A DNA stretch of 64,000 nucleotides from AV40 sp035568175 (GTDB lineage Bacteria; Verrucomicrobiota; Verrucomicrobiia; Chthoniobacterales; UBA10450): assembly GCA_035568175.1 (NCBI GenBank), contig DATMON010000007.1, forward strand, positions 62,001 through 126,000. The letters run 5' to 3'. The position numbers and the translations under genes are program-made. The notes beneath the pieces were generated by a model. The model ran no database searches and had not been told where the DNA came from. It saw nothing but the letters and a program-made list of their open reading frames with translations. Numbering within the stretch: the stretch's first letter is position 1; every line of letters begins with the position of its first letter. Positions 24,559 through 33,851 of the stretch are shown here, one piece after another.

Positions 24559-25242
24559 ATGAATAAGACGCTCGTCGTCGATATCGGCGGCACGCACGTA
24601 AAGCTGATGGTCCAAGGAGCGGACCAGCGCGCCTTTGATTCCGGCGCGCGGATGACGCCGGATGAATTTGTCGCTCGACTAAAAGAAAACACTCGCGATT
24701 GGAAATTCGACAACATCTCGATCGGCTTTCCGTCGCCCGTCCGCGGCGGTCAAATAATCAGAGATCCGAAACATCTCGGCCAAGGTTGGGTCGGGTATGA
24801 TTTTGGCAAGTCGTTAGGCAAACCGGTCCAGGTCATCAACGACGCCGCGGTGCAGGCCTTGGGAAGTTATCACGGCGGGCGAATGCTTTTTCTCGGGCTC
24901 GGAACTGGGCTCGGTTCCGCGCTCGCATTCGAACAAATGCTCTTCCCGCTCGAACTGGGCGATCTCCCTTACCGCGATCGCGACATCATTGAAAATTTTC
25001 TCGGCATTCCCGGAATCGAACGACTCGGAGAAGAAGAATGGAAACGCGAAGTGATCTTTGCGGTCACGCAACTGAAGAAATCGTTCATTGCCGATTACGT
25101 CGTGCTCGGCGGCGGCAACGTGAACCGGTTCGATCAATTGCCGGAAGGCATTGAGCGCGGCAAAAACGAAAACGCGTTTCTCGGTGGCGTTCGTCTTTGG
25201 GAAACCGAAGCCGGTGGCGACAGAAAGTGGCAGATTTTCTGA
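24559..25242 (+). CDS. ROK-family / polyphosphate-glucokinase-like sugar kinase
   Basis: 227 aa. N-terminal phosphate-binding loop LVVDIGGTHVKLMV, then ISIGFPSPVRGGQI, VINDAAVQALGSYHGG with the catalytic Asp, and LGLGTGLGSALAFE: an actin-fold sugar kinase resembling polyphosphate/ATP glucokinases. The ROK zinc-cysteine motif is absent and the protein is short. Substrate is inferred as glucose or a related hexose. Starts 20 nt after the PatA-like gene. Confidence 0.8.
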   Translation: MNKTLVVDIGGTHVKLMVQGADQRAFDSGARMTPDEFVARLKENTRDWKFDNISIGFPSPVRGGQIIRDPKHLGQGWVGYDFGKSLGKPVQVINDAAVQALGSYHGGRMLFLGLGTGLGSALAFEQMLFPLELGDLPYRDRDIIENFLGIPGIERLGEEEWKREVIFAVTQLKKSFIADYVVLGGGNVNRFDQLPEGIERGKNENAFLGGVRLWETEAGGDRKWQIF

Positions 25243-25316
25243 TCTGACGTCTCAACGCTCACCCATTCAACGTCTCTGTAAATTCACTTAATATTTGAGT
25301 CATTTCAGCATGTCCA

Positions 25317-26744
25317 ATGTCCGAAATTCTCGGATGCTCGGGCACAACAAAAACGGCGAATGCAGGCACAATCCTAGCTATCTCACAGCAGCGCATGCAA
25401 TTGGACAGAGAAACCGTTGACGGCCTGGCCACCAACATGCTGGGAACCGGAGAGAGAGTCTCGGATCTGCTCTTCCTCGCAGGAAAACCTCCGCTTGTTG
25501 AGGTCGACGGGCGCTTGAAAGCGTGTGCCATCAACACACCTGATGGCCTTCTCACTACGGACTTCATTGACGCACTGGCCGAATACATCATAAGTGACGA
25601 CGAGCGGCTAAGAACTGACTACGTTTCGACTGGTTCGTGCGATTGCAGCTATGTAATCGACAATGTCGCCCGCTTCCGCACAAATATTTACAAAGAGAAT
25701 CGCCGGCGCGCCATTGTCATGCGCAAGCTGCAACCAACCGTGCCAACGCTTGCGGAACTGAATTTGCCGCCCGTCTTTCGAGCGATAGTCAAAGAAAGGA
25801 ATGGGATCGTGTTAGTAACCGGTGCAGCCGGCAGTGGTAAAACGACCACTTTGGCCGCAATGATCAATGAGTTGAACCAAACTCAGGATATTCACATTGT
25901 TACCCTCGAAGATCCGATCGAGTTTCTTCATCCCCATGCTCGCGCCGCGATCAGCCATCGCGAACTGGGCAGGGATTTTCGCAGCTTCGCCGAAGGTTTG
26001 CGCGCCGCGTTGCGTCAAGCGCCGAAGGTGATTCTTCTGGGCGAAATTCGCGACCGCGAAACAATGGAAATTGCGTTGAACGCGGCCGAAACTGGACACT
26101 TGGTTTTCACTACCCTCCACACGATCAACGCTGGCCAGACCATTAACCGAATCATCGGGTTCTTTACCAAAGACGAGGAAGAACAGTTACGTTACCGATT
26201 GTCCGACACCATTCGGTACATTGTGAGTCAACGGCTGGCTCCGAAGATTAACAGTGGCCGCGTGCTAATCAGTGAAGTGATTGGCAGCAGCCTCCGAACT
26301 CGTGAGGCGATTCGCTACGGTGAGTCGGAAGGCAAGACTTTTCACGAGATTATGGATGCGGCGACGATCTACGGCTGGCATACCTTTGATAGCTCTTTGT
26401 TAAAGGCATTGGAAGCCAATGAGGTGAGCGAAGAGACAGTGTTGCTTTACTGCAACGATAAAGGCCGGGTGCGCCGCGATTTGGACTTGTTGCGCAAGCG
26501 CCGAGGTGGGATCGAAGTCGAGCAGACGACGACGCTAAGACTGAACGTCGTGGACGGTCCAAAACCTCTTCAGGAAACAGCAAAGCCAGTTAACCCGAAT
26601 CAAACCGCGGCTGCGGATTCGCCAATTGAGGGTATGGGCACGAAACGTCGAGTTATTCAACCGCGTCCACGGACTTCCTCACAACAAGCCCCTACGACGA
26701 CGGCGGGTGTATGCCCGGATGTAACCGCCGATCCTGCCGACTGA
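25317..26744 (+). CDS. PilT/PilU-like type IV pilus retraction ATPase
   Basis: 475 aa (alternative start at the ATG at 25395). GspE-superfamily hexameric ATPase that depolymerises pilin. Motifs: FLAGKPPLVEVDGRL (N2 domain), Walker A VTGAAGSGKTTTLAA, Asp box HIVTLEDPIEF, Walker B ILLGEIRDRETMEIALNAAETGHLVFTTLHT, and YIVSQRLAPK. The C-terminal 60 residues are Pro/Thr-rich and beyond the family core. The PilT-typical AIRNLIRE box is replaced by REAIRYGESEGKTFHEIM, closer to PilU-like forms. No other pilus genes are close by. Confidence 0.85.
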   Translation: MSEILGCSGTTKTANAGTILAISQQRMQLDRETVDGLATNMLGTGERVSDLLFLAGKPPLVEVDGRLKACAINTPDGLLTTDFIDALAEYIISDDERLRTDYVSTGSCDCSYVIDNVARFRTNIYKENRRRAIVMRKLQPTVPTLAELNLPPVFRAIVKERNGIVLVTGAAGSGKTTTLAAMINELNQTQDIHIVTLEDPIEFLHPHARAAISHRELGRDFRSFAEGLRAALRQAPKVILLGEIRDRETMEIALNAAETGHLVFTTLHTINAGQTINRIIGFFTKDEEEQLRYRLSDTIRYIVSQRLAPKINSGRVLISEVIGSSLRTREAIRYGESEGKTFHEIMDAATIYGWHTFDSSLLKALEANEVSEETVLLYCNDKGRVRRDLDLLRKRRGGIEVEQTTTLRLNVVDGPKPLQETAKPVNPNQTAAADSPIEGMGTKRRVIQPRPRTSSQQAPTTTAGVCPDVTADPAD

Positions 26745-26827
26745 AGAAACTTTTCGGCAATGTAGAAGCTCAGGAGCTGCGTCTTACGATTTATCGGTAA
26801 TGGCATTTACCCTGCTCAAATCAACAT

Positions 26828-27361
26828 ATGGCTGCGCTCATTTTCTTGGTCATCGGCGTTCTCTGCGCTTTGATCGGCCGCATTCTTCTCTCTAGCGCGG
26901 CATTTCGCGTCAGCGTCTGGTGCGGATTGGGTGTTTTTCTGCCGTTTGGACCATTACTGTTCCGTTTGAGTCATCCTCATGTCGCGCCGTCATCGAAGAC
27001 ATTTCGGCTGGCAGCGCTTCCGTGCATTCTTGCTTATATCCTGCTTCGCCCGGAGTCGCTTTCTGGCGCGTATTACAATAAATTTCTCAACGATAAGACC
27101 GTGCATTCGGCTCCGGCAGCCCCTTATGGCGTCGAAAAAGTTTCGAAACGAAGGACGCCGCTCGAAGAACATCGGATAGCGAATAATCGAGAGTTTGAGC
27201 GGCTGGCTGCATGGAACGAAGCGTTACGGTTCAAGAAGCGCGACCTCCTCAATAGCGATGTCGAAGGTAATCGCGCATATAATATTGAGGTTGCGCAATA
27301 CAATGCCGCGTTGGCAAAAGCCAACGCCGATAAGACTGCGCTTTGGTCTCAAGACAAGTAG
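26828..27361 (+). CDS. Small membrane protein, function unknown
   Basis: 177 aa. Two clear hydrophobic helices at 2-21 (LIFLVIGVLCALIGRILL) and about 30-46 (VWCGLGVFLPFGPLLF), perhaps a third at 62-75, then a charged soluble tail rich in Asn, Ala and Lys (EEHRIANNREFERLAAWNEALRFKKRDLL ... YNAALAKANADKTALW) that probably forms a coiled helix. No family is recognised. Confidence 0.6.
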   Translation: MAALIFLVIGVLCALIGRILLSSAAFRVSVWCGLGVFLPFGPLLFRLSHPHVAPSSKTFRLAALPCILAYILLRPESLSGAYYNKFLNDKTVHSAPAAPYGVEKVSKRRTPLEEHRIANNREFERLAAWNEALRFKKRDLLNSDVEGNRAYNIEVAQYNAALAKANADKTALWSQDK

Positions 27362-27681
27362 AGCGGCAGTACCGCGCCATACACGCAACACCTTTTTGGG
27401 CATTGCTCCACAAAGGTGAGCCAAAACAATCTAGAGGAAACAGCGTTACAAGATTTCGAGCGCCCGCTCGATTCCGTTGCCCCGATCTCTAAGATAGTAG
27501 CGGTAAACAATCTGTAGATCCGCTGAATATTCCGATAAGTCCACCGCCGACGATGAAAAGCGGCTAAAGTGGCACCAACGGTGGGCAACGCTGACGAAAT
27601 GTCAGCAACGGACACTGATTCGACCGTCCCCCGAAAGTACTCAATTATTCCGTGAACGTACACATCTCAATGCGGGTCATG
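27362..27681. other. Gap without a convincing gene
   Basis: 320 bp between the small membrane protein and tRNA-Leu. A 104-codon minus-strand frame covers it but shows no ribosome site and no family-like sequence. No strong hairpin-plus-T terminator or repeat was seen. Confidence 0.5.
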
Positions 27682-27763
27682 TGCCAGGGAGGGGACTCGA
27701 ACCCCTAAGGATTGCTCCACCAGATCCTAAGTCTGGCGCGTCTGCCAATTTCGCCACCCTGGC
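27682..27763 (-). tRNA. tRNA-Leu (anticodon UAG)
   Basis: Read on the minus strand, the 82-nt sequence starts GCCAGGGTGGCGAAATTGGC, has the anticodon stem-loop CAGACTTAGGATCTG with anticodon TAG, the long class II variable arm expected for leucine, the T arm GGGGTTCGAGTCCCC, and ends CCCTGGCA with discriminator A. CCA is not encoded. Confidence 0.95.
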
Positions 27764-27861
27764 AATCGAATTTTAGATCTTAGATTTCAGATTTTCGATT
27801 GCAAACGCGGTTGCTCCAAGCCCGGCATGGCCGGTGCTCCTTACAACCGGATTAAGCGTTT

Positions 27862-29001
27862 ATGACGGAGACTTCCCGCGTTCCCATTTCGCGTTCCGAT
27901 TCACCGGAGCGGCCTTCATTCCGCACCAACGCTCTTCTCGACGGGATCACCGACGAGATCTACGACGCGCTTGCCGATAAGATTAGCGTGATTCATTGCC
28001 GTCCGACTGAAATCATCTTCGAAGAAAATGATCCGGGCGATTCGCTTTTCCTGATCGCGGCGGGTTCGGTAAAAATTTCGAAACGAGGCCGTGCCGGCCA
28101 GCAGGAGACACTCGCCTATTTAATGGAGGGCGATTTTTTCGGTGAAATGGCGCTGGTCGATACCGGCAAACGTTCTGCTCAAGCCGCCGCCGTCGATCAG
28201 GTCATTGTCGGACGAATCGATCGCGACGGCTGGGACTCGTTGCTCCAGCTGACGCCGCAACAAGTTTTGGCCAATTTTACCCGCTCCGTCACGAAGCGAC
28301 TCCGTCACAACAATCAGCACTTCATCGAGGAGGTAATGCGGAGCGAACGTCTCTCGCTCATCGGCAGCACCATCAGCTCGATCGTGCACGACATGAACAA
28401 TCCCATCTCGTGCATCCTCTGCGCGTGCGAAGTGATCCGGAAAAGTAATCCCGATGATTTAATTGGCGAAGCGACCGATCTGATTCGCGAAGCGGTCAGG
28501 AACATGGAAAACATGGCCCGCGAGTTGATCGATTTCTCGCGCGGCAACACGCACCTGAATCTTGAGCTGTTTTTGGTTGACGATCTTGTCGATGCAATCG
28601 AAGCAGAATTTTCCAGATACCAGCGGCAGATCGAATCGCGGGTTGAAGTTTCTTACAACGGTGCAATTCAAGCGGACCGCCATCGGCTCTTGCGCGTGTT
28701 CAGCAACCTGATTCGCAACGCTTGCGAGGCGATGGCGAAAACCCACCAAAAGGTCCTGACGTTTGCGATCAAACGAACCGACACCGGCTTGCGCTTCGAG
28801 GTCTCTGATACCGGTTGCGGGATTCCCGCCCAATTGTTGCCACGCATCTTCGAGCCATTCGTGACCCATGGAAAATCGAACGGCACCGGGCTCGGGCTGG
28901 CCATCAGTAAAGCAGTAGTCGAGGCGCATCAGGGCTCGATTTCGGTAAAGAGCAGCGAGCAAGGCACCACGTTTACGGTCGAACTACCCCTCCGGACCTA
29001 G
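27862..29001 (+). CDS. Histidine kinase with N-terminal cyclic-nucleotide-binding domain
   Basis: 379 aa, soluble. Residues about 27-140 form a cNMP-binding domain (IIFEENDPGDSLFLIAAGSVKI, GDFFGEMALVDTGKRSA, with the FGE-x-A-L/R-S cassette). The kinase core follows: phospho-acceptor H176 in STISSIVHDMNNPISC, N-box NLIRNACEAM, G1 VSDTGCGIP, F-box, G2 GTGLGLAISK. It lies 123 bp upstream of a class III adenylate cyclase, so it could read the cyclase's product. A relic of its last codons sits beside the second cyclase copy at 56699. Confidence 0.92.
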   Translation: MTETSRVPISRSDSPERPSFRTNALLDGITDEIYDALADKISVIHCRPTEIIFEENDPGDSLFLIAAGSVKISKRGRAGQQETLAYLMEGDFFGEMALVDTGKRSAQAAAVDQVIVGRIDRDGWDSLLQLTPQQVLANFTRSVTKRLRHNNQHFIEEVMRSERLSLIGSTISSIVHDMNNPISCILCACEVIRKSNPDDLIGEATDLIREAVRNMENMARELIDFSRGNTHLNLELFLVDDLVDAIEAEFSRYQRQIESRVEVSYNGAIQADRHRLLRVFSNLIRNACEAMAKTHQKVLTFAIKRTDTGLRFEVSDTGCGIPAQLLPRIFEPFVTHGKSNGTGLGLAISKAVVEAHQGSISVKSSEQGTTFTVELPLRT

Positions 29002-29124
29002 CCCATTTTGGCTCCGGTCTTCGTCAGTTCGGCGGCAGCGGCAGAAAGTGGCCGGATTTGGCGCGGGAGAAGCTTCGCCTCCAACTATCGACCTCTCGTC
29101 TAGCGGGATGTCGCCCGACTTGCC

Positions 29125-31542
29125 ATGTCCACTGAGCTCGAACCAGATCTTCAGCTAGAGATCGCCCATGTCCTTTTTGTGGACATCGTGGGCTACTCAA
29201 AGTTGTTGATCAACGAGCAGCGCGGGTCGCTCGACGAACTAAATCAAGTTTTCCGAAATACCGACGCGTTTCGTATTGCCGAAGCGACGGAAAAGCTCAT
29301 TTGCCTGCCGACCGGAGACGGAATGGCGTTAGCTTTCACCAGCACGCCGGACGCGCCTGTCCGGTGCGCGTTACAAGCGAGCAAGGCATTGCTCAACCAT
29401 CCCGAATTGAAAATTCGAATGGGCGTGCACAGCGGACCGGTCAGTGGAATGACCGATCTGAATGATCGGTCGAACGTCACCGGGGCCGGCATCAACATCG
29501 CCCAGCGGGTAATGGATTGCGGCGACGCCGGACACATTCTTCTGTCAAAACGCGTTGCGGAAGACCTTGCTCAATACCGGCATTGGCAACTGTATCTCCA
29601 CGACCTCGGCGAATGCGAAGTAAAACACGGCGAAGTGATTTCACTCGTTAATCTCTATAACGACGAGATCGGCAACCCTCAGCGGCCGGCCAAACTCGTC
29701 GCAAAGCCTCGCCCTGTCAGCGCGACTACTCAAAGAACGCGCGACCGAATTCCCCGCATGCTGATTGCAGCTCTGGTCGCGTTAACGGCGGCAGCGATCG
29801 GCTTCAGAATTTTTTTCCCGATCGCACCCAAAGCGATAACTCCTGTTCCGAACGCCACCCTCATCTCTTCCGTTCCCGAGAAAAGTATCGCCGTGCTGCC
29901 ATTCGAAAACCTCAGCACTAATCAAGAGACCGCTTTCTTCACTGATGGTGTTCAGGATGAGATTCTTTCTAATCTCGCGAAAGTAGCCGACCTTAAAGTG
30001 ATCAGCCGCACCAGCGTGATGCAGTACAAGACCCCCCGCGCGCGCAATTTACGCGAGATCGGACGCCAGCTCGGCGTCGCCCATGTGCTCGAAGGCAGTG
30101 TTCAACGCGCTGGAAATCGCATCCGCGTGAATGCCCAGCTGATCGACGCTCGCACCGATGCTCATCTTTGGGCACAGACCTACGATCGCGATCTCGCTGA
30201 TGTCTTCGCAATTCAAAGCGAAATCGCCCGGGCAATCGCCGATCAACTTCAGGCAACACTTTCACCGAAAGAAGAAGCCGCCCTCGATGTCAAACCGACT
30301 GAAGATCTCGCCGCTTACGACCTTTATCTAAAGGCGATCGAGAGTGGCCGAAACCGGACGAGCTCTATCGGGAGCGGCGGCGCCGAAGAAGCTAAACATC
30401 AGATTGCGCTTCTGAACGACGCGATCAGCCGCGATCCGGCTTTCTTACCTGCGATCTGCTTGCTCGCGCAAAACCATCTCTATTTGCACTGGATTAATGC
30501 AGACCAGTCGGTCGATCATCTCGGTTTGGCGAAACAAGCGATCGAATCGGCCGCGCGCTTGCAGCCGAACAGCCCGGACCTGCATTTGACCCGGGCCGTG
30601 CTTCATTACTGGGGCGCGCGCGAATACACGTCCGCGCTTGCCGAACTTTCTCAAGCCAGACGCAGTCTGCCTAACGACACCCGAGTTCTGTTTTTTGCGG
30701 GGTTGATCGAACGCCGGCAGAACAACTGGCGAGATGCAACCCGTCGCCTCGAACAAACCCTGACCCTGGATCCATGCAATCTGGCTGTTGTGTCAGAACT
30801 AGCCTGGACCTACGGCGCTCTCCTGCGTTATCCGGACGCGATCAAGACACTCGACCATGCTCTGTCGTGGAAACCGCTCGATTTCAATATCGGTTTTCTT
30901 CGCGCCGACATGGATTTTCTTTGGAAAGCTGATTTGCGACGTTGGAGAGACGTTGTAGCAAGCGAAGCCACCAAAACCGCCGACCCGAATGATGTTTTCA
31001 ACGCTCGGGTGGATTTGGCGCTGAAGGAAAAGGATTATCATCGCGCCGACCAATTGCTGGCAAACGGCGGCGGTACGGAATTCGACGATAATGGTTTCTT
31101 TACCCCGCGAGAATGGAAGCAGGCCATCGTGGCGCGAGCGCTTGGTCAGCAATCAAAAGCGACTGCCGCATTTCAAACTGCTCGCGAGCGTGCAGCTGCG
31201 GCCGTGCAAGAACATCCGCAAGATGCCAAAGCACTCATGGTCCTTGGCCAAATCGATGCCGCGATCGGACGCAAAGCCGAGGCGCTCGATGAAGGCCAAC
31301 GCGCGGTTCAACTGCTCCCCATTTCCAAGGACGCGATCAACGGCTATCAATTGCAAACCCGCCTCGTCACCATTTACGCGCAAGTCGGTGAGATCGATCG
31401 CACTTTGGATTCTCTCGAAAAAGGCGTTCATCAACCCTACGCGCCCGAATATGGCTCGTTGAAGTTGGATCAGGTTTGGGATCCACTGCGCGGCAATCCG
31501 CGCTTCGAAAAAATCGTCGCCTCCCTCGCGCCAAAAGCCTGA
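29125..31542 (+). CDS. Class III nucleotidyl cyclase with FlgO/TolB-like domain and TPRs
   Basis: 805 aa. Residues 1-180 are a cyclase catalytic domain (HVLFVDIVGYSKLL with a metal Asp, LPTGDGMALAF, IRMGVHSGPV, GAGINIAQRVMDCGDAGHILLS). A membrane helix follows at about 212-232, then a periplasmic-type domain (SIAVLPFENLSTNQETAFFTDGVQDEIL ... VLEGSVQRAGNRIRVNAQLIDARTDAHLWAQTYDRDL) and a TPR superhelix to the end. Residues 1-185 and the 5' flank are almost identical to the paralogue at 54152-56575, whereas the TPR parts differ strongly. It follows a cNMP-binding histidine kinase. Confidence 0.92.
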   Translation: MSTELEPDLQLEIAHVLFVDIVGYSKLLINEQRGSLDELNQVFRNTDAFRIAEATEKLICLPTGDGMALAFTSTPDAPVRCALQASKALLNHPELKIRMGVHSGPVSGMTDLNDRSNVTGAGINIAQRVMDCGDAGHILLSKRVAEDLAQYRHWQLYLHDLGECEVKHGEVISLVNLYNDEIGNPQRPAKLVAKPRPVSATTQRTRDRIPRMLIAALVALTAAAIGFRIFFPIAPKAITPVPNATLISSVPEKSIAVLPFENLSTNQETAFFTDGVQDEILSNLAKVADLKVISRTSVMQYKTPRARNLREIGRQLGVAHVLEGSVQRAGNRIRVNAQLIDARTDAHLWAQTYDRDLADVFAIQSEIARAIADQLQATLSPKEEAALDVKPTEDLAAYDLYLKAIESGRNRTSSIGSGGAEEAKHQIALLNDAISRDPAFLPAICLLAQNHLYLHWINADQSVDHLGLAKQAIESAARLQPNSPDLHLTRAVLHYWGAREYTSALAELSQARRSLPNDTRVLFFAGLIERRQNNWRDATRRLEQTLTLDPCNLAVVSELAWTYGALLRYPDAIKTLDHALSWKPLDFNIGFLRADMDFLWKADLRRWRDVVASEATKTADPNDVFNARVDLALKEKDYHRADQLLANGGGTEFDDNGFFTPREWKQAIVARALGQQSKATAAFQTARERAAAAVQEHPQDAKALMVLGQIDAAIGRKAEALDEGQRAVQLLPISKDAINGYQLQTRLVTIYAQVGEIDRTLDSLEKGVHQPYAPEYGSLKLDQVWDPLRGNPRFEKIVASLAPKA

Positions 31543-31641
31543 CGACTCCGTTAGATCGACATCTTCATCGATCTCTTCCTCTTCCGCTGAATCTTAATCA
31601 TCGCCACCTCGGTCCGAAATGAGCGCGCCGCGCGCACAGAA

Positions 31642-31821
31642 TCAATCCGGATCGGTGCCCTCTTCGAGTGACTCGCGACTTTCGGACTCTGACTTGTTGG
31701 CGACTACAGCTTCAACCCCATTTGTTGATTCCGTGTTGTTCGGCCGCCCAGTTTGAGATAAGGCGATGATTTCCCGAAGGATCTCCGCGATACGTTCCGG
31801 TTCAGCGGTTGAGTCACCCAT
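31642..31821 (-). CDS. Possible small acidic protein
   Basis: 59 codons from an ATG at 31821 with a reasonable amphipathic start (GDSTAEPERIAEILREIIALSQTG) and an acidic, Ser/Glu-rich tail. It sits in the 336-bp gap between the cyclase and the DUF2891 gene; nothing else is seen in that gap. No family is recognised and it may be non-coding. Confidence 0.3.
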   Translation of the reverse strand: MGDSTAEPERIAEILREIIALSQTGRPNNTESTNGVEAVVANKSESESRESLEEGTDPD

Positions 31822-31878
31822 CAATATCCAGACGTCGCCGACCCGAATCTTTGTCTATCCCCGTTTTCTCTCGTTCCC

Positions 31879-33018
31879 TTATGGTCGTTGCGGCTCGGAC
31901 CCGCGTTGGGTCGTCAGGTAAACCGCGAAACTGCCAAGCCAGTGTCCGCCTTCATAATGCTCGCCGGTGACCGCGGCGAGTCCGGCGTGACGATGCGCAT
32001 CCGCCGCAGCTTGTAGCGCGGGCCGGCGATGGTCGTCCTCGGGTAGCGCCGAAAGAATTCCTTCCAACATCCAGGCGCGACTCAAATTCAATCCGTCGAG
32101 ATGCGCCAGTTTCGGGTCGCTCGGATCCGGTGAAACCGCGACCTTCAACCACTCGACTTCTTCGCTTACCGGAATTTGCGGCATGAACTGCTCCAACCAG
32201 CTGGCGAATTCTTTTTGCGGAAGCACTCGCCGCATCACGTCCGCTTCGCCCAGACAAGGCGAAAGAAAATCTTCACCCGAAGGTTCGTAATTGAGTGGGC
32301 AATTTTTGTCCGCCAGAAAAAATTTCTTGGCTGAATCGCGGACCAGTTTTGCGAAAGCTTCATTTTTCGTCGCGCGCGCGTAATCGAACATCAGGCCGAG
32401 ACCAAACGCGGTTTGGTCGTGTTCGCCGATCCGGACCGGATGCGAAAGCTTCGGTAACCAGTTGGTCAGTCGTTCCACCGCTGCGTCCTCGAGCGGCTTC
32501 AGGTTTGCCGACCATTCGCGCGCTTGTGGATCGTCCCATTCCCGCAATTCGGCACAAAGTTGGAGCAGCCACGACAAACCGTAGGGCCGTTCAAAACTCG
32601 AACGGCCTTCGCCCTTAATATAAGTCGCTTCCTGTTTCAGATTTCCGGCAGTCAGGCTTTGCTTGAGTGCATCACGCGCGGCACTGGCAAAGGGCGCATC
32701 GGGAAAGGTGCGAAGCAGTCTCACCAGCAACCAATGCCCGTGCACCGACGAATGCCAGTCGTAACAACCGCAGAATGCCGGCGTCAATTTTCGGGGCGGC
32801 GCCACGTCCGCGTCGCTGTTCAGGACGTGCGCAATTTTGTTTGGATATTCCTTGTGCACGCACGCAAGCGCGAGCTTGGCAAAACGCTCCGCCGCCTTGG
32901 CGTCGAATTCGTCGGTCGATCGACTCGGCGTCGCCTCCTCCGCAGCCAAACCCATCAACGGGATCACCAGCGCTAAAGCGCAGATAATCTTTCGGTTACG
33001 CTTCGAGTAACTTTTCAT
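31879..33018 (-). CDS. DUF2891 family secreted protein
   Basis: 379 aa with a signal peptide (KIICALALVIPLMGLAAEE). The mature part matches DUF2891: FCGCYDWHSSVHGHWLLVRLLR, the GLSWLLQLCAEL helix, IRIGEH(D)QTAFGLGLMFDYAR, SGEDFLSPCLGEADVMRRVL, and HLDGLNLSRAWMLEGI. The (alpha/alpha)-barrel-like helical pattern with conserved Trp-His recalls glycan-active enzymes, but the function is unknown. Likely periplasmic. Confidence 0.87.
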   Translation of the reverse strand: MKSYSKRNRKIICALALVIPLMGLAAEEATPSRSTDEFDAKAAERFAKLALACVHKEYPNKIAHVLNSDADVAPPRKLTPAFCGCYDWHSSVHGHWLLVRLLRTFPDAPFASAARDALKQSLTAGNLKQEATYIKGEGRSSFERPYGLSWLLQLCAELREWDDPQAREWSANLKPLEDAAVERLTNWLPKLSHPVRIGEHDQTAFGLGLMFDYARATKNEAFAKLVRDSAKKFFLADKNCPLNYEPSGEDFLSPCLGEADVMRRVLPQKEFASWLEQFMPQIPVSEEVEWLKVAVSPDPSDPKLAHLDGLNLSRAWMLEGILSALPEDDHRRPALQAAADAHRHAGLAAVTGEHYEGGHWLGSFAVYLTTQRGSEPQRP

Positions 33019-33129
33019 TCTACCTGGGTTCGCCTGTCAACGTCATTCAATTTCCGCGATGCACAATTCCAGGATCTTTTTTTTGCTCACTAGGGCCAGT
33101 CGGGCGTCGCCGCACGATTACTACCTATT

Positions 33130-33693
33130 ATGGAACTGGAGACCTTAAGGGACTTGTACGTCCACGAATTAAAAGATCTTTACAGCGCCGAGAACCAGAT
33201 CATCAAGGCGCTGCCCAAGATGGCCAAAGCGACGAAGAATCGGCGACTCGCCTCGGCTTTCAATCAGCATTTGGGACAAACGCGCAATCAGGCCAGGCGT
33301 TTGAAAAGAATTCTGAAAAGTCACAAGGAGTCGACCCGTGCCCCAAAATGCAAAGGGATGGAAGGTCTCTTGAAAGAAGGCAACTCCGTCATTAAGGCAG
33401 CGGAAAAAGATGTGCGAGACGCGGGCCTGATCGCTGCCGCCCAGCGAGTCGAGCATTACGAAATGGCCGGCTACGGTTGCGCCCGCACCTACGCCCAACT
33501 TTTGGGCGACAGAGCCGGAGCGAGATTATTGAACACTTCGTTGCAGGAAGAAGCCCGCACCGATAAGAAACTGACCGGCCTTGCGAAATCCACGGTCAAT
33601 CTCCGTGCCAAAAAACAAAAGAAGAGTCCGAATGGCAGCAACGGCGTAGCCGAGGCGATTAGCCGAATCGTTGAGAAATTCAAACGGCGCTAA
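33130..33693 (+). CDS. YciE/DUF892 ferritin-like protein
   Basis: 187 aa. It has the DUF892 pattern of a four-helix ferritin-like bundle: LRDLYVHELKDLYSAENQIIKALPKMAKA (helix 1 with metal-ligand Glu), FNQHLGQTRNQARRLKRIL (family normally HLEET), GLIAAAQRVEHYEMAGYGCARTYAQLLGD, and LLNTSLQEEARTDKKLTGLA. The usual glutamate ligands are partly altered in helix 2. A basic Lys/Arg tail follows. Members are stress-associated and may bind di-iron. Confidence 0.88.
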   Translation: MELETLRDLYVHELKDLYSAENQIIKALPKMAKATKNRRLASAFNQHLGQTRNQARRLKRILKSHKESTRAPKCKGMEGLLKEGNSVIKAAEKDVRDAGLIAAAQRVEHYEMAGYGCARTYAQLLGDRAGARLLNTSLQEEARTDKKLTGLAKSTVNLRAKKQKKSPNGSNGVAEAISRIVEKFKRR

Positions 33694-33851
33694 AATTCTT
33701 CTGTAGCGGCAGTCTATGACTGTCATTTAGCATTGGATGTTGTTGGGCGTTCCTCCTTCGCTTTCGCTACGGCGAGAAATGTGAGCGCTTGCCACGGCCG
33801 AAGCTTCAGCGTAGGCGGGTTAGACGTTTTCTGATAAATCAGCAGTCCTTT

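Noticed and set aside
27349..27663. 104-codon minus-strand frame next to tRNA-Leu, as a possible island gene
   Set aside because: No ribosome site, no recognisable motif, and no integrase or attachment repeat near the tRNA 3' end.
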